64,000 bases of DNA, taken from NCBI GenBank assembly GCA_052246725.1, contig JBQQCL010000007.1; one strand, given 5' to 3'. Origin of the DNA: Pseudalkalibacillus sp052246725. GTDB taxonomy: Bacteria > Bacillota > Bacilli > Bacillales > Fictibacillaceae. The position numbers and the translations under genes were made by a program. The notes under the pieces are model-generated. The model made no database searches. It was given only the letters and a program-made list of their open reading frames with translations, and was not told the DNA's origin. Below, in pieces: positions 50,045-58,031 of the stretch. Positions within the stretch are counted from its first letter, which is position 1. Each line of letters starts with the position of its first letter.

Positions 50045-50590
50045 ATGGAGGCAACACACCTTCAACAACAGAAACAAGAAATCGATTTAAATCTTATATA
50101 TGAAACATTCCGGCATAAAGTATTCAAGGTTGCTGTGATGATCACCCATGACAGATATCTTGCAGAAGATATCGTTCAAGAGACCTTCATCAAGGCATTC
50201 AAGAAAATCGACTCTATATTGGATATCGATAAAATCGGTTCGTGGCTTTCGACCATCGCCTCACGGACAGCGATTGATCTCATCCGTAAAGAAAAGAGAT
50301 CCGGCGCAATCCTAGTAGAGGATGTCATTTATACAGCGAACGAATACAACCAGGAAAAGAATGATGTTGAACAAATCGTCGAGGGTTTATGGATGGAAAA
50401 AGAAATCGAATACGAAGTAAGTGGACTAAAACCGGTTTTGCGTGAAGCCTTTTTACTTAAATATGATGATGGATTGAAAGAAGAAGAGATAGCTGATCGG
50501 TTACAGCTCCCGTTAGGAACTGTGAAATCACGATTATACCGGGCAAGGCAGCAAATCAAATGTGGAATTAATAAGCAAATTAGTACCTAA
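50045..50590 (+). CDS. ECF-type RNA polymerase sigma factor
   Basis: 181 residues: region 2 (22-90; DRYLAEDIVQETFIKAFKKI, the -10-binding segment) and region 4 (125-178; LREAFLLKYDDGLKEEEIADRL..LGTVKSRLYRARQQIK). No anti-sigma gene follows; a terminator comes directly after. It is the fourth gene of the GntR/ABC operon, so the membrane protein upstream may play the anti-sigma or sensor part, or the sigma may be controlled only by transcription. ATG with GAGGTGAT. Confidence 0.9.
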   Translation: MEATHLQQQKQEIDLNLIYETFRHKVFKVAVMITHDRYLAEDIVQETFIKAFKKIDSILDIDKIGSWLSTIASRTAIDLIRKEKRSGAILVEDVIYTANEYNQEKNDVEQIVEGLWMEKEIEYEVSGLKPVLREAFLLKYDDGLKEEEIADRLQLPLGTVKSRLYRARQQIKCGINKQIST

Positions 50591-50597
50591 TAAAGAG

Positions 50598-50626
50598 AAC
50601 GCTCCTTTTTGCAGGGGGCGTTTTTC
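50598..50626 (+). terminator. Terminator of the GntR/ABC/sigma operon
   Basis: AACGCTCC (50598-50605) with GGGGCGTT (50615-50622), then T5. Confidence 0.82.
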
Positions 50627-50631
50627 TATTG

Positions 50632-50701
50632 CACTTAAAGAAAGCATAAAATACGTTCTTCATATCAGCGCAATGAAGGCTCAGCCTGCGCTAAGGCTTA
50701 A
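50632..50701. repeat. Dispersed palindromic repeat, copy 4 (right end lost)
   Basis: CACTTAAAGAAAGCATAAAAT, ACGTTCTTCA, then GCGCAATGAAGGCTCAGCCTGCGC and AAGGCTT; about 85% like 5061-5140, stopping before the TTTCTTTAAG end. It follows a terminator, like copies 1 and 2. Confidence 0.7.
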
Positions 50702-50738
50702 AATGAGTAGATAAAGAGGGGTATGTCTGTAGGCGAGG

Positions 50739-50834
50739 TCATGAGACACTGAGAGCCAAAACTGAATGAAAATGCTTCATGGAAGCTTCATAAGACACAA
50801 CTGGAGTTAAATACCGCAAGTAAGTGCTTCATGG
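50739..50834. repeat. About 50-bp direct duplication
   Basis: TCATGAGACAC (50739) recurs as TCATAAGACAC (50788), 49 bp on; TGCTTCATGG (50773) recurs at 50825, 52 bp on. The middle of the unit is diverged with small indels. It follows palindromic repeat copy 4, in the 638-bp gene-free stretch 50591-51228. Confidence 0.65.
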
Positions 50835-50889
50835 TTATTAATCTCCGACAGTGCCAACCTAAGTTTTAGATATCTAAAGAGATGCTAGG

Positions 50890-51101
50890 ATCGTTTTTGC
50901 AAAACGCAAAACGAGCCAATCAAAAGAACTTGGCTCCTGAACTTTTTATCTGCGGAAACAAAAAGGACACATTAGAATGCAGGGGATGCTACATTCTAAG
51001 TGTCCTTTCATGATAACTTTTAAGGGGGTTGTGCTAATAGGTTTCGGGTTTTCAGATTTTCATGTGGGGGTCTTCTAAAAAAACATTCTTTTTTTAGAAT
51101 G
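50890..51101. other. Four hairpins in a gene-free stretch
   Basis: TCGTTTTTGC/GCAAAACGA (50891-50913), GAGCCAA/TTGGCTC (50913-50936), a 17-bp stem AAAGGACAC(A)TTAGAATG with CATTCTAAGTGTCCTTT (50962-51008), and TCTAAAAAAA/TTTTTTTAGA (51073-51099). The third and fourth look like terminators usable both ways. There is no ORF with a ribosome binding site here, so they may bound a small RNA. Confidence 0.45.
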
Positions 51102-51228
51102 TAATTAGCTCAAATTGACGATGAGGAAAATGATGGAATCGTGGTATAATAGTAAGAGTGCAATAGAGGATACTCGAGGGTGGAAGGCTGGTCCCCGTCT
51201 CAAGCAGTCAAGGAAGGGGGTGCAGCCA

Positions 51229-51315
51229 TTGACAGCGTTCGAAGCGATCAGTCTGATGATCACATTTGGATTGTTAATCGTGACGTTGTTGTCTTTTCCT
51301 GATAAAAGGAAATAA
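51229..51315 (+). CDS. Holin-like type I toxin
   Basis: 28 residues: MTAFEAISLMITFGLLIVTLL then SFPDKRK. This is the putative holin-like toxin family of Bacillus and Lactobacillales (a single membrane helix, EAISLMI-FG core, charged tail). TTG 51229 is preceded by AAGGAAGGGGGTG (51210-51222). An extended -10, TGGTATAAT, lies at 51142-51150, giving a leader of about 70 bases. A terminator at 51399-51427 ends the mRNA. Such peptides damage the membrane when not held back by an antisense RNA. Confidence 0.8.
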   Translation: MTAFEAISLMITFGLLIVTLLSFPDKRK

Positions 51316-51445
51316 CCACCCTTGAGCTTTGCGGCATTAGGGTGGTCATCCATCTGAATAGCCTTCCCCCTTTGAGGGAAATCTATTGTGCTATCTCTCC
51401 GCAGGTGTTGCAGCACCTGCGGTTTTTATTAGTATATGTTGTCCT
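51303..51445 (-). ncRNA. Candidate antisense antitoxin RNA
   Basis: On the minus strand, TTACGA (51479-51474), 16 bp, TATTCT (51457-51452) preceded by TGTGG (extended -10), predicts a start near 51445. The transcript would run through the toxin 3' region and stop after the ACCACCCT/AGGGTGGT hairpin (51346-51315), followed by TATTTCCTTTTA. Overlap with the toxin mRNA is about 110-130 bases, as in txpA/RatA and bsrG/SR4. Ends are predicted, not measured. Confidence 0.55.
51399..51427 (+). terminator. Terminator of the toxin mRNA
   Basis: Perfect 9-bp stem CCGCAGGTG/CACCTGCGG with a 6-base loop and T5. Confidence 0.9.
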
Positions 51446-51551
51446 ATCATTAGAATACCACAGTTTTACATAATCGTAACCTAATATACGCTTCTTTCAG
51501 AGTATATGGTAACTCCTCCGGATTGTGTACGACTTTTTCTGTTTTTTTATA

Positions 51552-51859
51552 GGCTGTTTTCGCAAACGTTGTTGCAGTCGTTGATTTCCGCTCCAGGATG
51601 CTCGCTTTCCGCGGGGCGTGCGGTGAGCCCACTCGTCGCCTTGCGACCTCAGGAGTCTCCTTTTCAAGGAAGCATTTGTGCTCTTGCGTCTACAAGAAAG
51701 TCCTTTCGAAGCGAGCTTCCTCGTCGCATGCCTTGCGAGGAGATTATTCAGGTAGTAGGCACGCTGATCCCGCAGGAGTCTCGCACCTTGCTCTCCAATC
51801 AACTTGCACAAGGTGAGTTTTTAAAAATGACTCAAAAGCAACAATCTTTTAGAAAAGCC
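51552..51859. mobile_element. MITE-like element, copy B (full length, reverse)
   Basis: 308 bp. Ends GGCTGTTTTCGCAAACGTTG (51552) and AACAATCTTTTAGAAAAGCC (to 51859) are imperfect inverted repeats sharing GGCT..TTTTC and TTGTTGC. Open frames inside have no start site context and reflect GC-rich palindromes. It holds blocks seen in A, C and D plus a unique middle (51655-51750). It lies in the 665-bp stretch 51316-51980 with the toxin 3' end. Confidence 0.78.
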
Positions 51860-51980
51860 CCGTTTTTGTGTTTGAAGGTATGAAAAGATATACGTTTCAT
51901 TGGACATAATTTAAGGGAAACGTTTTTATTAAGACGAAGTGGATCTGTTAAGGTAAGATCCTTACAAAAGAGGGCGGAAC

Positions 51981-52643
51981 ATGGACAAACAGAAATGGAT
52001 ACGTAAGATTGTGATGATCGTTATCATAGTAGGGTTATTTATCTGGTTGAATCAGGCTTTCTTAGAAATTCCCCCAAGGGAAATTCGGGATTTGGTGATG
52101 GCGTTTGGCTGGATCGCACCGGGGATATACCTGATCATGTTTACAGTACGTCCCCTCGTTTTGTTTCCAGCTTCTTTATTAGCGATTGTGGGAGGTCTTG
52201 CGTTCGGTTTCTGGTTTGGAGTGCTTCTAACCATCATCGGAGCGTGTTTAGGAGCGATCCTATCGTTCCTGGCGATACGGAAGTTAGGGATTACATTCGG
52301 GAAGATACCTGATTCTGCAAAATACGAAACCTTGCGACAACAAATAGACAAGAAAGGTTTCATCATCTTATTGATTCTACGTCTGTTACCATTTTTACAT
52401 TTCGAATTGGTTACATATCTAAGTGCAGTATCGACTATTCGTTTTTCACATTATTTTTTTGCGACATTATTGGGACTGGTCCCCGGAGCTCTGATTTATT
52501 GCGGTATCGGAAGCAGTACGTATTCTGGGGGGAACGAATTGATCATTATGTCGATTGCTTCCCTGGTGGTCCTCACAGCTTTGCCAATTCTGTTCAGGAA
52601 AAAGCTTTCACGAATGTTAGCCGTCCGGCTTGATCAGGAATAA
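51981..52643 (+). CDS. TVP38/TMEM64-family membrane protein
   Basis: 220 residues, five to six membrane helices, with the VTT-domain pattern: FTVRPLVLFPASLLAIVGGLAFG, GACLGAILSFLAIRKLG and LRLLPFLHFELVTYLSAVS. Members are DedA-like and probably move lipids or ions; B. subtilis YtxB, YdjZ and YhjE are relatives. ATG with GAGGGCGG. 22 bp before the HAD gene, so in one operon with it and the FAD oxidoreductase. Confidence 0.88.
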   Translation: MDKQKWIRKIVMIVIIVGLFIWLNQAFLEIPPREIRDLVMAFGWIAPGIYLIMFTVRPLVLFPASLLAIVGGLAFGFWFGVLLTIIGACLGAILSFLAIRKLGITFGKIPDSAKYETLRQQIDKKGFIILLILRLLPFLHFELVTYLSAVSTIRFSHYFFATLLGLVPGALIYCGIGSSTYSGGNELIIMSIASLVVLTALPILFRKKLSRMLAVRLDQE

Positions 52644-52665
52644 AAATGTACACGAGGTGAGTTTG

Positions 52666-53343
52666 GTGAACCGTAAGACAAAAACGATCGTGTTTGATGT
52701 ATATGGAACCCTGTTTGATGTGCATTCAGTGATAGAAGAGTGTGAAACCTACTTTCCACAAAAAGGAGAAGTAATCAGCAAGGTGTGGAGACAAAAACAG
52801 CTTGAATATTCTTTCCTTCGAGGATTGATGGGAAATTACCATTCCTTTTGGTCAATAACAAAAGATGCGTTAAGATATGCTTGTAAGAGTGAAGGTGTGG
52901 AACTGAGCGGATCAATTGAAAAATCATTATTATCAGCATATCTGCAATTGAAACCGTATCCGGAAGTGGAAGAGGTTCTTGAAAGGTTGAGAGGATTTCA
53001 ATTAGCTGTTTTTTCGAATGGTTCAGAGGATATGCTTCATCCTCTGATTGAACATAATCGTCTGCAGTCCCATTTTTCCAATTTGATTTCAGTGAATGGA
53101 ATAAAGCGGTTCAAACCACATCCGGATTCATATCTGTACGCATTGGATCAGCTAGGTGTGGAGCGGCACGAAGTCTTGTTTTTATCATCGAACACATGGG
53201 ACATAGCAGGGGCAAAGACATTCGGCTTTCAAGTCGCCTGGGTCAATCGCACTGGAGGTGCAATGGATGAACTTGGTGTTGAGCCGCATCATGTCTTACA
53301 GAACCTTACTGAATTAATGGATTTAAGGAGAAATTATGTGTAA
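52666..53343 (+). CDS. HAD hydrolase, haloacid dehalogenase type II-like
   Basis: 225 residues. Nucleophile Asp11 in VFDVYGTLFDVHS, motif II SNGSEDML, motif III Lys in KRFKPHPDSY, motif IV SSNTWDIAGAKTFGF. The match to L-2-haloacid dehalogenases is good, but in Bacillus many act as small phosphatases. GTG 52666 with GAGGTGA, spacing 5; a TTG 3 bases earlier is possible. It overlaps the next gene by 8 bp. Confidence 0.86.
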   Translation: MNRKTKTIVFDVYGTLFDVHSVIEECETYFPQKGEVISKVWRQKQLEYSFLRGLMGNYHSFWSITKDALRYACKSEGVELSGSIEKSLLSAYLQLKPYPEVEEVLERLRGFQLAVFSNGSEDMLHPLIEHNRLQSHFSNLISVNGIKRFKPHPDSYLYALDQLGVERHEVLFLSSNTWDIAGAKTFGFQVAWVNRTGGAMDELGVEPHHVLQNLTELMDLRRNYV

Positions 53344-54421
53344 AAAACTGTTATTAATTGGAGGTGGCCGTGCCCACCTTTCTTTATTGAAAAAATTGAA
53401 AAAGGAAACATTAATGGGTTGTGAAATCACGTTACTCAGCCCAGCTTCAACAACCTATCATGCGGATATGTTTCCTGGGTTAGTTGAGGAGATCTATCAG
53501 CTGGAAGATCTTGAAATCGATTTTGCTGATTTAACTGAAAAAGCCGGAATTCGGTTTGTTCAAGGAACGGCGTTATCTATTGATGTGAAGCAGAGAATGG
53601 TGCTCACGGAAAATGGGGATATCTTATCCTTCGATGTCTTATCTATAGATACAGATAGGAGACGGAAGGGGACTGAAATCCTGCCAGACCGAGAAAATAT
53701 TTTTGACCTTACTCAAAGAGCCCACCTTGAACGTCTCCAGGAGTATGATCATAAAAAAGGTTCAGTCGTCATCGTTGGAGACGGAGCAGAAGCCATTGAA
53801 ATGAGTTTTTCAATGAAAGCTTGGAAACAGACATATCAAGATCATGCAAATGTGATTTTGATCCAGCCGCCTGGTATGTTTAGAAAGCCTCGAGATTTCA
53901 CTTTACAAAGCTTGAAAAGTGAACTTGCGAATCAGGGAATAGAGGTGTATAGGAATAAAAGCATGGTCGAGATTCACGAAAACTTGATCAAGATTGGAAA
54001 TGAATCGGTTTCATTTGATTCTTTACTATGGATGACAGTGTTAAAGCCACCTGGAGTATATAAGAGCTCAAAGCTCCCTACAGATGAAGAAGGACGTTTG
54101 TTGGTGGAAGATACATTGCAAGTGAAAAAGTATCCATTCATCTTTGGAGCTGGAAATGGAGTGACGATCCGAAACCATCCGAACCTTTCTGTTAGTGGGT
54201 CCATAGCAGATAAACAAGGAGAAGTGCTGTTTGAAAACCTTAAAGGGTATCTTGAATCGGGGGAGGGGTACCATTTCCGTCCGCCGAAACGACAGTTATC
54301 GGGTATCTCGGTTGGCCATAAACAGGCTTATCTAAAATATGGAGCCTTTTCTAGAAAAGGAAAACTTGCATGGAAATTAAAAGATAAATTAGATCGTGGT
54401 TACGTCTCTTCATTCAGATAG
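53336..54421 (+). CDS. FAD-dependent oxidoreductase (pyridine nucleotide-disulfide/NDH-2-like)
   Basis: 361 residues. N-terminal dinucleotide fold LLLIGGGRAHLSLL, a second one at SVVIVGDGAEAIEMS, and the FAD contact FIFGAGNGVTI near 280. It resembles the SelD-associated/NDH-2 group of flavoproteins but is short and lacks a redox Cys pair. Co-transcribed with the HAD and TVP38 genes; the role of the trio is unknown. ATG 53336 lies inside the end of the HAD gene. Confidence 0.82.
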   Translation: MCKKLLLIGGGRAHLSLLKKLKKETLMGCEITLLSPASTTYHADMFPGLVEEIYQLEDLEIDFADLTEKAGIRFVQGTALSIDVKQRMVLTENGDILSFDVLSIDTDRRRKGTEILPDRENIFDLTQRAHLERLQEYDHKKGSVVIVGDGAEAIEMSFSMKAWKQTYQDHANVILIQPPGMFRKPRDFTLQSLKSELANQGIEVYRNKSMVEIHENLIKIGNESVSFDSLLWMTVLKPPGVYKSSKLPTDEEGRLLVEDTLQVKKYPFIFGAGNGVTIRNHPNLSVSGSIADKQGEVLFENLKGYLESGEGYHFRPPKRQLSGISVGHKQAYLKYGAFSRKGKLAWKLKDKLDRGYVSSFR

Positions 54422-54448
54422 TGTATAGGAGATAAATTTTTAAAAAAA

Positions 54449-54664
54449 GGCTCTTATATTTGCTTTTGATTGATTTTTTAAAAAACACCATGTGCAAGTT
54501 GATTGGAGAGCAAGGTGCGAGACTCCTGCGGGATCAGCGGGACAGGTGAGACCATTCAATGTCGCAAGGCGACGAGTGGGCTCACCGCACGCCCCGCGGA
54601 AAGCGAGCATCCTGGGAGCGGAAATCAACGACTTTCAAGAGCAACAATGTTTGCGAAAACAGCC
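54449..54664. mobile_element. MITE-like element, copy C (short form)
   Basis: 216 bp from GGCTC (54449) to TTGCGAAAACAGCC (54664), forward orientation. It has AAGTTGATTGGAGAGCAAGG, GACTCCTGCGGGATCAGCG and GGCTCACCGCACGCCCCGCG in common with the other copies, and lacks the middle block of B. It sits between the convergent oxidoreductase and RND genes. Confidence 0.75.
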
Positions 54665-54666
54665 TT

Positions 54667-54707
54667 AAAAAAGGACTGCCCTGGAAATCTCAGGAACAGT
54701 CCTTTTT
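54667..54707. terminator. Terminator of the RND gene (bidirectional)
   Basis: AAAAGGACTG (54669-54678) with CAGTCCTTTT (54697-54706) plus inner CCTG/CAGG. Confidence 0.85.
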
Positions 54708-54721
54708 CATCTTTAATTAGT

Positions 54722-57700
54722 TTAATCTGTCACTTCAGCTTTACGTTCTTTCCTTGCTTGCCTGAAGAAGAATAACTCGTAGATGACTGGTACGATGATG
54801 AGTGTCAGGAAGGTTGATGTGGTCAATCCTCCGATGACGACGATCGCCAAACCTTTGGAAATCAACGTACCACTAGATGTTGTAAAGGCTAGTGGTAGAA
54901 GGGCAGCAATCGTTGCGAAAGCGGTCATCAAAATCGGGCGCAAACGGGTTTTTCCCGCCTCCAATAACGCTTCACGTATTGTCATCCCTTTTTCAAAGCG
55001 ATTCTGGCCAATTCGGTCGACCAATACAATGGCATTTGTTGTAACGATTCCTATCAGCATCAAGACACCGATCATCGCACTGATGGACAACGGTTCATTC
55101 ATCAGCCATAACCCCCCGATGGAACCGATGGGAACAAATAACAAGGAAGATAAGATGATGAACGGGATACGTGCTTTGCCGAATGTAATCAGCATCGTTA
55201 GATAGACAAGTCCGATTGCGACCAACATTGCCAATCCAAGCTGCTGGAAAGTTTCCTGTGTTTCATCGCTTCCGCTGCCGCCTTCGAGTGAGACCCCTTC
55301 AGGCAATTCAACATCAGCTTTTACACCATTTATGACATCACTAGATACCTTCTGGATGTTTTGTCCCTGGATCTTTGCGGATACACGTGCAAAGACTTTA
55401 CCATCAAGCTTTTGGATTGAAGACACATCCTCAATCCGTTTCACTTCAGCGATATCGGATAAGTTAACAAGACCCTTTCCTGTAGGGATCTGTAATTCCT
55501 CTAACTCTTCAAGTGAACTCAGCTTTTCATCATATTGCAACGTCACAGACTGATCCTCTTCATCGATTGGCAATGTTCCTGCATCGACCGGCTTCGTCTG
55601 ATCATTGATCATCCCAAGGACCATGAAACCAGAAACGCCATACTCAGAAGCGGTTTCAGGATCAATATTGACTGTCCACTGCGGCTGGGTTTCTGAAAAA
55701 TTATTGCTTATATATTCAAGTTTATCCTGTTCTTTCATATAAGCTTCAACATCTGCCGAAGCTTCCTGGAGTTTTTCCAGGTCATTGCTATACAGGTCGA
55801 TATTCACTTCATTGTTCGTAGGAGGCCCACCGGCTTCCAGTTCTTGAACACTGACAGCAGCATTTTCACTTTCTGTTTTCAAAATTTCTTTCAAGTCAGT
55901 TTCTAATGTGGAAATGACTTTAGAAACATTGGCAGATTCTTTTAAATTGATGAAATAATTGGCGACGTTCTCGCGTTTAAGTCCGCTTTGGAAATCACGG
56001 CTGCCGACTGCTGCAGTCACATCTTTTATGCCATCCACGTCACTTAAGTATTCTTCGACTTTCAAGGAAACATCATTGGTACTTTCTAACGTAGTCGATG
56101 CTGGCATTTCAACTGATGCAGACAACGTTTTCTGTTCTTCGTTAGGTAAAAACACAAAACCTAACTTGGATGTCAGGAAGAAAGACCCTCCTAACAATGC
56201 TAGCGAGACAAGGATAACTGGCAATTTATGATTCAATGAACCTTTTATCAGCTTCACATAAAGTCGCTGCAGCCACGTCGTTTTCTCTTCGTGTTTGACC
56301 TTCTTGAAGGATATCTTTGCAAGAATGGGCACGAGCGTCACCGCAACAACTAATGAAGCGAGTAATGCAAATACAATCGTCAAGGCGAAAGGTAAGAAGA
56401 ACTCTCCTGTTATCCCCCCGACAAAACCTAAAGGTAAGAAGACGACAACGGTCGTCAGGGTCGAGGAGACAATTGCTTTCAAGATCTCTTTTGTCGATTG
56501 TAAAATTAATTCATCCCTGTCTTCAGATCCAACACTTTTACGTGTTCTCCGGAATATATTTTCGATGACGACGATGCTATCATCGACTACGCGTCCTACC
56601 GCGACGGCCATACCCCCAAGTGTCATGACATTCAATGTGATTCCTAAGCGCGACATAAAGATGGCGCTGATCAGGAGTGACAGTGGGATCGAAATGATCG
56701 CGATGATTGTAGCTCTGATATTACGTAGAAACAGCAATACGGCTAATGATGCGAACAGAGCTCCGTAAAGACCTTCTTTCACAAGTTTTTCAACAGATTG
56801 CTTGATCCCGGAAGCTTGATCAAATCCGATTGCGTAATCGACTCTGTCATCATATTTTTCAAGAGTCGAGATGACTCGTTCGGATACTTCCACCGTATTT
56901 GCACCTTGTTTTTTCGTAATAGCAGCGGACAGGGCACTTTGAAGATTGTACCGCGTAATCTCATCACTCTCACTTGCTTCTTCGACTTTAGCGATGTCTC
57001 CTAAAGTAACGATTTGTGAAGCATCATTACCTTCAGTTGGCGGCTGTTGGTCTGTCCCTTGGGGAGGACCTTCTGGATTTCCGCTCGGAGGACCTTGCTC
57101 ACCGCCCTGACCGAGAGCTGTATTTCCTGCGTTCAATTGAAGGGATTCTAGTTGTTTGATCGTTTCGATCTTCTCCTCTACACGGACAGGGATCGATAAT
57201 GTATCATTTTCTACAGATCCGGCAGGGAAAGACAAGTAATGTTGATTGATGGATTCTTTGATTTGATTCAGTGATAGCCCGTTCTGTCGAGCTTTTTCTT
57301 TATCAACAGTAATGATCAAGGATTCATCTTCCAGCCCGCCGACTGAGATGTTATTGACCCCGGGAATTTTCTTTACCTCTGGAATCAGTTCGTCTTCAAC
57401 GAATGCCTTGAAGTTTTCTGAATCATCATTTGGGAACAATGAGATATTATAGATTGGAATCGTCCCAAACGAGAACCGGTTGATTTCGGTTTTCGCATTG
57501 TCTGGAAGATCTGCATCATCTATAAGACTTTCAATCTCTTGTTCCACGTCTTCAAGATTCGTTGAGAATGGAAATTCCAAATTGATGACGGATAGGCTTT
57601 CGAATGATTGGCTTTGCATTTTTTTAACATCATTGAGCGCTTTCAATCTTTCCTCTACTTTTTCTGTTACCTTTTCATTGACATCCTGGGTAGATGCACC

Positions 57701-57859
57701 TGGATAGACAATTTGAACCGACATTTGCGGAAATTCGATATCTGGAAGGAGATCGACTTTCAGATTACTGAAAGAGTATAAACCTCCTAACACAAGCAAT
57801 AAGCTTATGATTATGACAGCGATCGGGTTTTTCAAACTAAAGCGTGTCAACCAACTCAT
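54722..57859 (-). CDS. swrC: RND-family efflux pump, SwrC/YerP type
   Basis: 1045 residues, 12 membrane helices in two halves with two large outer loops, the AcrB/SwrC plan. The first helix region opens SWLTRFSLKNPIAVIIISLLL; helix 4 has GGMAVAVGRVVDDSIVVIENI with the proton-relay Asp pair. B. subtilis SwrC (1065 residues) exports surfactin and is needed for swarming. An unusual stretch rich in Gly, Pro and Gln (about 248-285) lies in the first outer loop. ATG 57859 with AGAGGGGGG. Divergent from a padR gene. Confidence 0.93.
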   Translation of the reverse strand: MSWLTRFSLKNPIAVIIISLLLVLGGLYSFSNLKVDLLPDIEFPQMSVQIVYPGASTQDVNEKVTEKVEERLKALNDVKKMQSQSFESLSVINLEFPFSTNLEDVEQEIESLIDDADLPDNAKTEINRFSFGTIPIYNISLFPNDDSENFKAFVEDELIPEVKKIPGVNNISVGGLEDESLIITVDKEKARQNGLSLNQIKESINQHYLSFPAGSVENDTLSIPVRVEEKIETIKQLESLQLNAGNTALGQGGEQGPPSGNPEGPPQGTDQQPPTEGNDASQIVTLGDIAKVEEASESDEITRYNLQSALSAAITKKQGANTVEVSERVISTLEKYDDRVDYAIGFDQASGIKQSVEKLVKEGLYGALFASLAVLLFLRNIRATIIAIISIPLSLLISAIFMSRLGITLNVMTLGGMAVAVGRVVDDSIVVIENIFRRTRKSVGSEDRDELILQSTKEILKAIVSSTLTTVVVFLPLGFVGGITGEFFLPFALTIVFALLASLVVAVTLVPILAKISFKKVKHEEKTTWLQRLYVKLIKGSLNHKLPVILVSLALLGGSFFLTSKLGFVFLPNEEQKTLSASVEMPASTTLESTNDVSLKVEEYLSDVDGIKDVTAAVGSRDFQSGLKRENVANYFINLKESANVSKVISTLETDLKEILKTESENAAVSVQELEAGGPPTNNEVNIDLYSNDLEKLQEASADVEAYMKEQDKLEYISNNFSETQPQWTVNIDPETASEYGVSGFMVLGMINDQTKPVDAGTLPIDEEDQSVTLQYDEKLSSLEELEELQIPTGKGLVNLSDIAEVKRIEDVSSIQKLDGKVFARVSAKIQGQNIQKVSSDVINGVKADVELPEGVSLEGGSGSDETQETFQQLGLAMLVAIGLVYLTMLITFGKARIPFIILSSLLFVPIGSIGGLWLMNEPLSISAMIGVLMLIGIVTTNAIVLVDRIGQNRFEKGMTIREALLEAGKTRLRPILMTAFATIAALLPLAFTTSSGTLISKGLAIVVIGGLTTSTFLTLIIVPVIYELFFFRQARKERKAEVTD

Positions 57860-57900
57860 GTTTTGCCCCCCTCTTGGATATGGATGTAATTTTAAATTCA

Positions 57901-57959
57901 TATGTGAAAGTTCACATAGGTGATAATTACAAGTATAATGGAAAAAAAGAGGAGCGCAA
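57901..57959 (-). promoter_or_regulatory. Promoter and PadR-type operator of the RND gene
   Basis: Minus strand TTGCGC (57959-57954), 16 bp, TATACT (57937-57932). Just downstream lies a perfect inverted repeat TATGTGAA-AG-TTCACATA (57901-57918), which contains the PadR core ATGT-N8-ACAT. Placement suggests a block to the RND transcript. Confidence 0.75.
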
Positions 57960-58031
57960 CAATTTTACATCTGATTTATTTGTAAATTTTGTGATAAGAT
58001 GAATAGAGTTTTAATTGAAGGATTGATGAAA

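Noticed and set aside
51229..51315. Phage holin, indicating a prophage
   Set aside because: No lysin, capsid, tail, integrase or terminase genes are nearby; the peptide fits stand-alone type I toxins.
51506..51883. Open frames of 72-125 codons in the MITE-like copies
   Set aside because: They exist on both strands of GC-rich palindromic blocks, have no ribosome binding site and translate to low-complexity Arg/Ser/Cys-rich sequence.
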